A stretch of 6,318 nucleotides of DNA, taken from the NCBI GenBank assembly GCA_025450555.1, contig JANWHF010000302.1:1-6318 (forward strand), in the 5' to 3' direction. Below, piece after piece: positions 1 through 5,461 of the stretch. The notes below the pieces were generated by a model. That model did no database searches and was not told the DNA's origin. It saw nothing but the letters and a program-made list of their open reading frames with translations. How positions within the stretch are numbered: the first letter of the stretch is position 1; each line of letters opens with the position of its first letter. A program made the position numbers and the translations under genes. Origin of the DNA: Tepidisphaeraceae bacterium. GTDB lineage: Bacteria; Planctomycetota; Phycisphaerae; Tepidisphaerales; Tepidisphaeraceae.

Positions 1-2
1 AA

Positions 3-47
3 ATGCAACGAAATGCAACATTTTTGGCATTTTTGCGGATGTTGCAT
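3..47. repeat. Short direct and inverted repeat cluster (ATGCAAC motif)
   Basis: The heptamer ATGCAAC occurs at 3-9 and 13-19, ten bases apart, i.e. one helical turn. The nonamer ATGCAACAT at 13-21 is perfectly inverted as ATGTTGCAT at 39-47, leaving a 17-base spacer. The spacer contains two CATTTTT runs. Two same-facing sites one turn apart plus a facing partner would suit a dimeric DNA-binding protein. The gene it might control lies off the left edge or is absent, so no function can be assigned. Confidence 0.45.
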
Positions 48-319
48 GGATCGGCGTTCCATCTTTGCGCGCAAGTGCTTGACCCGCTGGCGCCACAATA
101 TACCACATACCAGACAATATCCAAACGAAGAAGTTGGCCGATTATTTCGCCATTTTTTAGCTTTTCGGCGGATGCAGAGTGCGAGGCGTAAAGTGTGGCC
201 GTGACGCGGGTGAGCCGATGTTTCATCCCCTCAGGTTGGGGAGCAGGAAAAATGACCGATTAAAATTGCGCTGCCAGATGAACGGAAGGCTCCAGACGCG
301 CCGTCGCGCGACCAATCGC

Positions 320-450
320 TTACTTCGTGGGCAGCTCTTTGATCTTTCGATGCCGAACAGCATCCCAGCGATTCGGCGACGTGAGAGGAATCTTCAGGAC
401 CTCCCAACGAACTGGCGGCTGCAAGGGATCGCTACGGGTCTTTTTGCCGT
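320..450 (-). pseudogene. Possible C-terminal remnant of an unidentified gene
   Basis: On the minus strand a frame runs from the repeat junction at 450 to a TAA stop at 320-322. It encodes about 42 residues, ending in RHRKIKELPTK. Composition is protein-like (balanced charge, two Trp, no low complexity), unlike the arginine-rich shadow frames nearby. There is no plausible start or ribosome binding site within it. The upstream end coincides with the left boundary of the gcvT duplication, so it could be the tail of a gene cut at that point. I recognise no family, and it may equally be a chance open frame. Confidence 0.2.
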
Positions 451-611
451 CTTGACCTCGCCCAACGCCACCGATAGCCTTCCGGCGATTCATGCTCAAG
501 CACACTCCTTTTTATGACTTTCACGTGAACGCCGGGGCGCGGCTCGTGGATTACACGGGCTGGGAAATGCCTCTGCTTTACCGGGGAATCGTCGAGGAAC
601 ACGGGGAGAGA
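451..611 (+). repeat. Left copy of the gcvT-start direct repeat
   Basis: This segment matches 3668-3828 at a constant offset of 3217 bases. Positions 451-580 match at 129 of 130 bases; the one difference (512) is synonymous. Positions 581-608 carry eight differences in 28 bases, and beyond about 611 the match is lost. To the left of 451 the two flanks share no sequence. The repeat covers 41 bases upstream of the gcvT start codon plus about 40 codons. The two copies bracket the PepSY/response regulator/kinase operon. Confidence 0.93.
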
Positions 612-614
612 AGA
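492..614 (+). pseudogene. gcvT: Truncated 5' fragment of gcvT (aminomethyltransferase)
   Basis: The first 37 residues match the intact GcvT encoded at 3709 except for one Val/Ile swap at residue 34. Shared segments include HTPFYDFH and DYTGWEMPLLYRG, which form the start of the folate-binding fold of aminomethyltransferases. Similarity stops around residue 41, so nine tenths of the protein, including the DVSHMG segment and the GG-x-x-DD motif, are missing. The frame stays open with unrelated residues to a stop at 786-788, overlapping the 3' end of the histidine kinase gene on the other strand. No active enzyme is possible. In the diverged stretch 581-602 five of six differences are synonymous, implying descent from a gene that was under protein-level selection. 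Confidence 0.9.
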
Positions 615-624
615 ATGGAGATAC

Positions 625-652
625 GTACATTTTTCTTCGCCGGAAAATGTAC
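625..652. other. AT-rich hairpin beside the gcvT fragment
   Basis: Bases 625-635 pair with 642-652: an 11-bp stem with one G-T pair and a 6-base loop (TTCGCC). It starts about 14 bases after gcvT homology ends and 54 bases beyond the kinase stop codon. No run of T follows on the minus strand, so it is not a classical intrinsic terminator for the kinase operon, though it could still shape or protect the transcript end. Its CATTTTT/CGCCGG wording loosely resembles terminal repeats I associate with IS21-type elements, a recollection I could not check. Confidence 0.5.
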
Positions 653-688
653 TTGTCTACTTATCCCCTTTTTTGCGGCGGCGGGGTC

Positions 689-704
689 TCGCGCTCTCGC
701 GCGA
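689..704 (-). other. GC-rich hairpin just past the kinase stop codon
   Basis: Bases 689-694 pair perfectly with 699-704 (6 bp, all but one G-C) around a 4-base loop that reads GAGA on the minus strand. It begins one base after the TGA of the histidine kinase gene. No U-tract follows, so factor-independent termination is doubtful. Together with the hairpin at 625-652 it gives the operon's 3' end two tandem stem-loops. Confidence 0.4.
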
Positions 705-705
705 C

Positions 706-2205
706 TCATCGCGTGGCAGATTCCATCGAGTCTTCGCATTTCGAGGCTCCCGGCGCCGGCATTTCGACCGGCAGGCGCGCTAGTCTGAGGGTCAAGCGTG
801 TGCCGGAGATGGGTTCGCTGTTTGCGCTGAGCTGGCCGCCGAGTGCGTAAGCAATGCGTTGCGCAACGGACAGGCCCAGCCCCACGCCTCGGATTCCGTC
901 GCGACGCGCTTCGTTGGAACGATAAAAAGGCTCGAAGATGTGGGGCAAGTCTGTTGCCGAGATACCGCAACCGGCATCCTCGACGCTTATGAAACCCCAT
1001 GCCTGGTCACACCACGCGCCAATTTTGATTAAAGTGCCCGGCTGGCTGTATTTGCACGCATTATCCAGCAAATTATCAAGGAGCTGTCCGAGCAGAAACG
1101 GATGAGTGTTGACGCGTGCTTCACTTGCCGCCGAACAATCGGTTCTGAAGTCAGCGGCGCGCGAATGGCCAGCCCAGGAAGCCAGGTGATCGCTCATCCA
1201 TTCGCACACGTCGATTGGTTGAAGCTCGGGCCGGTGCGCTTCGGCGTCGAGTTGCGCCAGAAACAGCAGCGTCTCTATCATATGCCGGAGACGATTGGCC
1301 TGGCCTTGAACCAGAGCCAAAACCCGCTGGTATTCTTCGACGGGCCTTTGCCTTCGCAGGGCAACTTCAATCTGCCCCAACATGGCCGTCAGAGGCGTCC
1401 GCAATTGGTGCGAAGCATCGCCGGCAAATCGCTTTTGCCTCTCGAATGATTCCTGCACCCGGCAGAGCAAGCCGTTGAATTCCTTCCGTAAATCTTCCAA
1501 TTCATCCTGGCGGCCAATGTCGGGAAGGCGCTGATCGAGATCGGCGGCGCGCATCTTCCGCGCGGCGGCGGCCATGTCGCGCACCGGCGCCAATGCTCGA
1601 CGGCACATCCGCCGGGAGAAGAAAGCGGTCAAAATCCAGAACGCGGCACAGAGGCCGCATAACCCCGCAAGCAGTTCGCGAAGCGTGGCTGCCGCCGGTT
1701 GCAATGAAATGGCGACCGCCACGTGAACCGCGGGGAATTTGTTTTCATCATCGCCCGGGTCGCCCCGATCGTGCGATGCAATCTGGCCAGCGGGCTCTCC
1801 GAGTCGGCGTTGCGCAAGACGCCATGGATTGCCGCCAATCGTCACCCTTTGCATCGCCCGCTCGTCGACGGCGATATTTCGCAACGCATCGAAAAGTACT
1901 TCGTCCTGGCCGAGGTTCCGCGATCGATCGACCGGCCGGCCGTTATTATCAAGGACGACCCATCGCACGTCCGCGTTGCCGATCTCCTGATCGAGATGCA
2001 TCTGTCGCTTGGCGGGATTCCATTCCACACCTTCCGAATCGACGTCGGCCGCCGCGCTGAGTGTGGTCAGCACGGATGTCTGGCGGGCATCAACCTCCCG
2101 GTAAACGTGGGAGCGCGCCAGTATGTACAACGTTGCCGAGAATCCAACCAACACCGCCGCAAGAGTCAAAAGAAAAAACAGGGTGATGCGCGTCGTGAGC
2201 GTCAT
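706..2205 (-). CDS. Membrane sensor histidine kinase (HAMP type, OmpR-class partner)
   Basis: An inner-membrane sensor kinase of 499 residues, expected to autophosphorylate on His266 and pass the phosphate to the adjacent response regulator. Order: membrane helix 1 at about 8-30, a periplasmic sensor region of about 140 residues, membrane helix 2 at about 175-197, a HAMP linker to about 255, then the dimerisation/phosphoacceptor helix with RFAGDASHQLRTP (His266). The ATPase domain has the N box (Asn378, Asn382), G1 DAGCG (410-414), F box FEPFYR (424-429) and G2 GVGLGL (440-445), so all catalytic elements are present. Architecture resembles the CusS/QseC class; the periplasmic region shows no domain I can name, so the signal is unknown. 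Its ATG overlaps the regulator's TGA by 4 nt (ATGA), indicating translational coupling. The C-terminal tail after about residue 480 is extra and probably disordered. Confidence 0.95.
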   Translation of the reverse strand: MTLTTRITLFFLLTLAAVLVGFSATLYILARSHVYREVDARQTSVLTTLSAAADVDSEGVEWNPAKRQMHLDQEIGNADVRWVVLDNNGRPVDRSRNLGQDEVLFDALRNIAVDERAMQRVTIGGNPWRLAQRRLGEPAGQIASHDRGDPGDDENKFPAVHVAVAISLQPAAATLRELLAGLCGLCAAFWILTAFFSRRMCRRALAPVRDMAAAARKMRAADLDQRLPDIGRQDELEDLRKEFNGLLCRVQESFERQKRFAGDASHQLRTPLTAMLGQIEVALRRQRPVEEYQRVLALVQGQANRLRHMIETLLFLAQLDAEAHRPELQPIDVCEWMSDHLASWAGHSRAADFRTDCSAASEARVNTHPFLLGQLLDNLLDNACKYSQPGTLIKIGAWCDQAWGFISVEDAGCGISATDLPHIFEPFYRSNEARRDGIRGVGLGLSVAQRIAYALGGQLSANSEPISGTRLTLRLARLPVEMPAPGASKCEDSMESATR

Positions 2206-2903
2206 ACGCCCGCCTGCGCCGTATGGAGCGAGCGATCGCCAAAAACATATCCCCGGCCGCGCATAGTGTGGATCACGCGCGGGCCGTGTTTCTCCAGCTC
2301 GCGCCGCAGGCTCATCACGTGGACCTCCAGCGCGTTGGAAAGACCGTCGTATCGGTCATCCCAGATCTGCTCGTAAATTCGCGTGCGCGTGAGAACTTCA
2401 CCGGCATGCCTCAAAAACAGGATCAGCAGCGCCTCTTCCTTGGCGGTCAGACGCAATTGCGTTCCCGCGCGCTCGGCCCGATGGGAAGCGAGATCGACGC
2501 AAATGTCCTGATAGCTCAGGAGCATGGACCGCTCGGCGTCGCGCCGCCGGGCGATCACGCGAACCCGCGCCAGCAATTCTGTAAACGCGAAGGGCTTGCA
2601 CAGGTAGTCGTCCGCTCCGTTTTCCAGGCCTCGAACGCGATCGGAAACGGCATCGCGCGCCGTGAGAAACAATACCGGCGTGTCATCGCCCGCCTGTCGG
2701 AAACGGCGCAACAGCGCGAGCCCGTCCATTCCCGGCAGCGACCAATCCAGTAGCACCGCGTCCCACGGCCCTGAACGAAGCGCCTGCCAGCCCGCGTCAC
2801 CATCGGCGGCATGTTCGACGGTGAAGCCCTCCTCCCGCAGGCCGCGAATTACAAAATCGGCAATTTCGGCCTCATCCTCGATGATCAGGATTCGGAAGCT
2901 CAT
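2202..2903 (-). CDS. OmpR/PhoB-family response regulator
   Basis: A DNA-binding response regulator of 233 residues, the normal family length. The receiver domain (about 4-115) has the acidic pair Glu9/Asp10 with Glu11, phosphoacceptor Asp53 in LLDWSLPGMDG, the switch threonine Thr81 and the conserved Lys103 in CKPF. The C-terminal winged-helix domain (about 128-222) shows the family pattern: LTAKEEALL, then EVLTRTRIYEQIW, the recognition-helix stretch NALEVHVMSLRREL, and the wing RGRGYVF. It should be phosphorylated by the kinase encoded next and bind tandem half-sites at promoters, possibly its own. It starts 6 nt after the PepSY-like gene. Upstream spacing for ribosome binding is poor (AAGAAGG ends one base before ATG), so translation is probably coupled. 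CusR/QseB-like by architecture; I give no specific symbol because the signal is unknown. Confidence 0.95.
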   Translation of the reverse strand: MSFRILIIEDEAEIADFVIRGLREEGFTVEHAADGDAGWQALRSGPWDAVLLDWSLPGMDGLALLRRFRQAGDDTPVLFLTARDAVSDRVRGLENGADDYLCKPFAFTELLARVRVIARRRDAERSMLLSYQDICVDLASHRAERAGTQLRLTAKEEALLILFLRHAGEVLTRTRIYEQIWDDRYDGLSNALEVHVMSLRRELEKHGPRVIHTMRGRGYVFGDRSLHTAQAGV

Positions 2904-2909
2904 ACCTTC

Positions 2910-3410
2910 TTACTTCTTGTCGTCGCCGCCGTCGTTTTCGGTGTCCTTCTCGTCGGAGATGATCTTGCCGGCCGCGTCAATCTGCAACTCATGCTTTTCT
3001 TTTCCCACCTTCAGCTCGACTTTGTAGAAGAGCTGACCTTTTTCGGAACGGATTTCGGGCTCGGTGATCGCGACGCCCGGGTGGGCATGCTTCGCCGCAT
3101 TCATGACGGGCTCGGGAATGGCCCCCATCGGAATATCGAGGGAGATTCCTTGGACTTCGCCGGTGTCGCTCATATGAACTGAAAAGCTGCCGTTCTTCGC
3201 GTTGACATCCACTTCGTAGACCATCTTGCCATTTTCCATGTCTCTGTCGAGGTGGTCGAGCTTGTCCTTGCCGACGACTCGTTTGACTGTCGCTTGAACA
3301 CCGGGAGGAGCCTTCTCCACCGGAATGTCCTCGTCGGCGATTGCAAATACGCCAACTCCCAATGCAGCCATCGCGATAAACAGCGCGGGTGTTTTGAAGC
3401 TCCTGCTCAT
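2910..3410 (-). CDS. Secreted PepSY-like periplasmic protein
   Basis: A 166-residue exported protein. I chose the ATG at 3408-3410 over one 13 codons upstream because a strong AAGGAGG lies 7 nt before it and a clean signal peptide then follows: basic MSRSFK, a hydrophobic core to about residue 22, and an AIA cleavage site before Asp26. The mature part looks like two related modules (about 36-94 and 98-154). Each has a helix (VQATVKRVVGKD; VMNAAKHAHPG), a strand hairpin (KMVYEVDV; QLFYKVEL) and a turn with DTG or DAAGK, which is the PepSY-like pattern. The tail is acidic (EKDTENDGGDDKK). Leading a response regulator/kinase operon, it may modulate or report to the kinase's periplasmic domain, or be a target gene. 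That role is inferred; the exact domain assignment needs a profile search. Confidence 0.85.
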   Translation of the reverse strand: MSRSFKTPALFIAMAALGVGVFAIADEDIPVEKAPPGVQATVKRVVGKDKLDHLDRDMENGKMVYEVDVNAKNGSFSVHMSDTGEVQGISLDIPMGAIPEPVMNAAKHAHPGVAITEPEIRSEKGQLFYKVELKVGKEKHELQIDAAGKIISDEKDTENDGGDDKK

Positions 3411-3708
3411 CGAACGTCCTCCTTCCATACAAATATGAATTTGCCGCAACCGAACCCTTCGGCATGCGTCGGCGCGATCCTATCAATTGGCGGATAACGA
3501 TAACGTGAATCGACGATAAATTTTTCTTTATTCGCGGGGCGGGGTCGTTATTAGGTGCATGTGGGGCTCGTGCAGCCGATGTGGGGGCTTTTTACTGGCG
3601 TCGCAGGAGCAATGCCCTCCAAGTCGCTCCAAGTGCACCCGCGGCTACACGCTGGATTTTCGTCCACCTTGACCTCGCCCAACGCCACCGATAGCCTTCC
3701 GGCGATTC
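3411..3708. promoter_or_regulatory. Divergent intergenic region between signalling operon and gcvT
   Basis: This 298-base stretch must hold the promoter of the leftward PepSY operon and, unless transcription enters from elsewhere, the rightward gcv promoter. I cannot place either -35/-10 pair with confidence. Visible structure: GATAAC twice in tandem at 3493-3504, a related GATAAA at 3515-3520, and CGTTAT at 3546-3551, which is the inverse of the ATAACG within the tandem pair. These are possible operator half-sites, for example for the adjacent regulator, but the 6-base phasing is not the usual 10-11 of OmpR-class sites. Bases 3668-3708 belong to the direct repeat. No glycine riboswitch core was found. 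Confidence 0.4.
3416..3424 (-). promoter_or_regulatory. Strong ribosome binding site for the PepSY-like gene
   Basis: Read on the minus strand, GGAAGGAGG ends 5 to 7 nt before the ATG at 3410, depending on register. It is the only good Shine-Dalgarno sequence in the window and decides the start codon of this gene. The contrast with the weak or absent sites before gcvT, gcvH and the response regulator suggests the lead gene of the signalling operon is efficiently translated. Confidence 0.75.
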
Positions 3709-3828
3709 ATGCTCAAGCACACTCCTTTCTATGACTTTCACGTGAACGCCGGGGCGCGGCTCGTGGATTACACGGGCTGGGAAATGCCTCTGCTTTATCG
3801 TGGCATCATCGAGGAGCATGAGCAGACG
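3668..3828 (+). repeat. Right copy of the gcvT-start direct repeat
   Basis: Partner of 451-611. It contains the 41 bases before the gcvT start codon and the first 40 codons of the intact gene. Only these 41 upstream bases are shared with the left copy, so the two gcvT starts sit behind entirely different upstream DNA. Confidence 0.93.
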
Positions 3829-4806
3829 CGCAACAGCGGCTCGATCTTTGATGTGTCGCACATGGGCCGGTTGCAATTCACCGGCAAGGATGCTGCCGGT
3901 TTTTTGAATCGGGTTGTGACGCGAAACCTGGCGGATCAGAAGGTCGGGCAGAGTCGATACAGCCTGGTTTGCAACGAATCGGGCGGGACGATGGATGATG
4001 TGATCGTCAGCCGGGATGAGAAGCATTGGCTGATGGTCTGCAACGCCAGCAATCGGCAGAAGCTGGTGGACTATTTCAACCAGACGATCCAAAGCGGCGG
4101 CCTTGATGTGACGATGGCCGACCAGACCGAATCGACGGCGATGGTCGCGCTGCAGGGGCCAAAGGTGATCGATAAAGTCAGCGGGGTTCTGCCGGTCGAT
4201 ATCAAGTCGCTCAAGCGCTATCACTTTGAATCGACGTCGGTGATGCTGATCAAGCTGACGGTTTTTCGAAGCGGATACACCGGCGAAGACGGAGTGGAAG
4301 TCATCCTGCCGGCGAAGGTTGCTTCGATGGCCATGAAGATGATGGCCGGCGCGACCGATCGGCCGGATGCATCGATCAAGCCGGCGGGTCTGGGAGCGCG
4401 CGATACGCTTCGGCTGGAGGCGGGCATGCCGCTGTACGGGCACGAGTTGAGCGAGACGATCGATCCGCTGTCGGTTGGTCTGGGTTGGGCGGTCGATTTG
4501 ACCAAGGATTTCGTCGGAGCCGAGGCGCTGCGGGCGATTGCCAAGGATGGGCTTAAGCGCAAGCTCGTGGGGCTGGAACTGGAAGGTCGCCGGATTGCTC
4601 GGCAGGATACGCCAATACTAAATGACAAGACTGAAGCGATCGGCGTCGCGACCAGCGGCACTTTTGGGCCGACGGTTCAAAAGAGCATCGCGATGGCACT
4701 GGTGGATTCGGCTTATGCCAATGAAGGAACGATGCTTCAGGCCGATTTGAAAGGCACATTAATCCCGGCGAAGGTCGTGAAACTGCCGTTTTATAAGAGG
4801 AAGTAG
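3709..4806 (+). CDS. gcvT: Aminomethyltransferase, glycine cleavage T-protein
   Basis: GcvT takes the aminomethyl group held on lipoyl-GcvH, releases ammonia and makes 5,10-methylenetetrahydrofolate in the cytoplasm. At 365 residues it is full length for the family. Visible signatures: HTPFYDFH near the N-terminus, DYTGWEMPLLY (20-30), DVSHMG (48-53), GGTMDDVIV (92-100) with the aspartate pair that includes the expected catalytic Asp, RSGYTGEDGVEV (187-198), and GLGARDTLRLEAGMPLYGHEL region (228-247). The C-terminal barrel domain includes KLVGLELEG and the late GxVTSG-like stretch GVATSGTFGP (312-321). The start at 3709 matches the family's N-terminus, yet no Shine-Dalgarno precedes it. gcvH follows 52 nt after its stop. 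Its first 40 codons are duplicated at 492-611, suggesting its upstream region was replaced or displaced by a rearrangement. Confidence 0.97.
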   Translation: MLKHTPFYDFHVNAGARLVDYTGWEMPLLYRGIIEEHEQTRNSGSIFDVSHMGRLQFTGKDAAGFLNRVVTRNLADQKVGQSRYSLVCNESGGTMDDVIVSRDEKHWLMVCNASNRQKLVDYFNQTIQSGGLDVTMADQTESTAMVALQGPKVIDKVSGVLPVDIKSLKRYHFESTSVMLIKLTVFRSGYTGEDGVEVILPAKVASMAMKMMAGATDRPDASIKPAGLGARDTLRLEAGMPLYGHELSETIDPLSVGLGWAVDLTKDFVGAEALRAIAKDGLKRKLVGLELEGRRIARQDTPILNDKTEAIGVATSGTFGPTVQKSIAMALVDSAYANEGTMLQADLKGTLIPAKVVKLPFYKRK

Positions 4807-4858
4807 GAGCGGCGGGCTCGCGCGATTGATCTCGCTGCGCGGTCTGCCGAAGATCACC

Positions 4859-5239
4859 ATGGATATTCCCGCTGATTATCGTTTTCTCCAGTCGCACGAA
4901 TGGCACCAGTTGCAGGGCGATACGGTCACCATTGGCATCACGCACATCGCGGCTGATGAGCTGACGGACGTCACGTATGTATCGCTGCCGAAGGTTGGCG
5001 CGAAAGTGCAGGCCAATCAACACTTTGGCGAGATCGAATCGGTGAAGGCAACCAGCGACCTATACTCTGGTGTATCCGGCACGGTGACGGCGGTGAATAC
5101 GGAACTGACCAAAACGCCGGGCCTGGTGAACACGGATCCATACAAAGCCGGATGGATGATCAAGGTAAAGTTGGATGATCCGGCTCAGTTCCGGCAGCTT
5201 CTGTCGGCCGCCGACTACGAGAAAAAAACCGGACACTGA
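4859..5239 (+). CDS. gcvH: Glycine cleavage system H-protein (lipoyl carrier)
   Basis: GcvH is the mobile carrier that shuttles the aminomethyl intermediate from GcvP to GcvT on a lipoylated lysine. The chosen start gives 126 residues, normal for the family, beginning MDIPADYRF, followed by the typical SHEW and a hydrophobic IGIT segment. The lipoyl site is Lys63 in GEIESVKATSDLYS, with the conserved acidic residues before it. The C-terminal half shows SGTVTAVN, LVNTDPYKAGWMIKV, all diagnostic of the H-protein fold. An in-frame ATG 11 codons upstream (4826) adds an unconserved leader and is less likely. There is no good ribosome binding site. It lies 52 nt after gcvT and is probably co-transcribed with it. 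A separate lipoylation system must exist elsewhere in the genome. Confidence 0.97.
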   Translation: MDIPADYRFLQSHEWHQLQGDTVTIGITHIAADELTDVTYVSLPKVGAKVQANQHFGEIESVKATSDLYSGVSGTVTAVNTELTKTPGLVNTDPYKAGWMIKVKLDDPAQFRQLLSAADYEKKTGH

Positions 5240-5273
5240 TTCGCCGCGTATTGCCGATAATCAGACTGAGCTC

Positions 5274-5335
5274 TTCGTAGCACAGCCTTCCAGGCTGTGA
5301 ATCGAAGACCACAGGCTGGAAGCCTTTGCTACGAA
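5274..5335. repeat. Compound REP-like palindrome between gcvH and gcvP
   Basis: Two 26-base arms (5274-5299 and 5310-5335) are inverted copies matching at 23 of 26 positions, separated by 10 bases. Each arm also contains its own hairpin: CACAGCC/GGCTGTG around 5 bases on the left, and an 8-pair stem with one mismatch around GGA on the right. The element can thus fold as one long hairpin or two small ones. It starts 34 bases after the gcvH stop. The CACAGGCTGGAAGCCT core resembles dispersed REP-type palindromes that I recall from planctomycete and related genomes. It may stabilise upstream gcvTH mRNA or be a passive mobile repeat. Confidence 0.75.
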
Positions 5336-5397
5336 TCGCGCGGTGCCGTGAGAGGCGAGCAAGCGGGCGTCGGCAGCTCTTTAGTTTGACGTGATAC

Positions 5398-5419
5398 CGG
5401 GCGACCGAAAGGTCGCCCG
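5398..5419 (+). terminator. Perfect GAAA-loop hairpin before gcvP, possible attenuator
   Basis: Bases 5398-5406 pair perfectly with 5411-5419 (nine pairs, eight of them G-C) closed by a GNRA tetraloop GAAA. The downstream bases TCGAGTTTT give only a short T-run starting five bases later, so intrinsic termination would be weak at best. It lies 36 bases before the candidate GTG start of gcvP. It could reduce read-through from gcvTH into gcvP, act as a processing or stability element, or simply be a dispersed repeat. The hairpin is certain; the function is not. Confidence 0.5.
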
Positions 5420-5461
5420 TCGAGTTTTGGGCGATCTTGACGGAGAACAGACGCAGTGGCC

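Larger units (their letters stand above)
1..450. other. Gene-free left flank, no confident coding sequence
   Basis: I recognise no gene here. The plus-strand open frames have no family-like motifs, no ribosome binding site and arginine-rich shadow composition. The segment holds a short repeat cluster at 3-47, an AT-rich stretch around 140-170 and a possible decayed minus-strand coding tail at 320-450. If the gcvT fragment that begins at 451 marks the original gcvT locus, this segment would be the ancestral upstream region of gcvT. That is an inference from the repeat geometry only. Confidence 0.5.

Noticed and set aside
3..47. CRISPR array
   Set aside because: Repeat units are only 7-9 bases, too few and too close, with no regular spacers and no cas genes in view.
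79..106. TTGACC followed by an AT-rich TATACCAC as a plus-strand promoter
   Set aside because: The -35-like box is reasonable but no -10-like hexamer falls at 16-18 nt spacing, and no gene follows for 350 bases.
179..517. Plus-strand open frame running into the gcvT fragment
   Set aside because: Arg-rich, motif-free translation in a different frame from the gcvT fragment, with no ribosome binding site.
1723..2376. Plus-strand open frame (217 codons) opposite the kinase and regulator genes
   Set aside because: Antisense to well-supported genes with intact motifs; its translation has no recognisable domain and spans the coupled gene junction.
3560..3708. Glycine riboswitch upstream of gcvT
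   Set aside because: I looked for the conserved glycine-aptamer core and paired helices here and in 180-490 and did not find them; isolated GGGGAGAG at 603-610 is inside the gcvT fragment and has no supporting structure.
451..3828. Site-specific integration of a phage or conjugative element at gcvT
   Set aside because: No integrase, excisionase, phage or conjugation gene lies between the repeats, and the repeats are longer and more diverged at one end than typical attachment cores; kept only as a general insertion/duplication hypothesis.
3592..4443. Long minus-strand open frame (283 codons) opposite gcvT
   Set aside because: It lies antisense to a confidently identified, full-length gcvT; composition is rich in Arg, His and Pro as expected of a shadow frame, with no motif or ribosome binding site.
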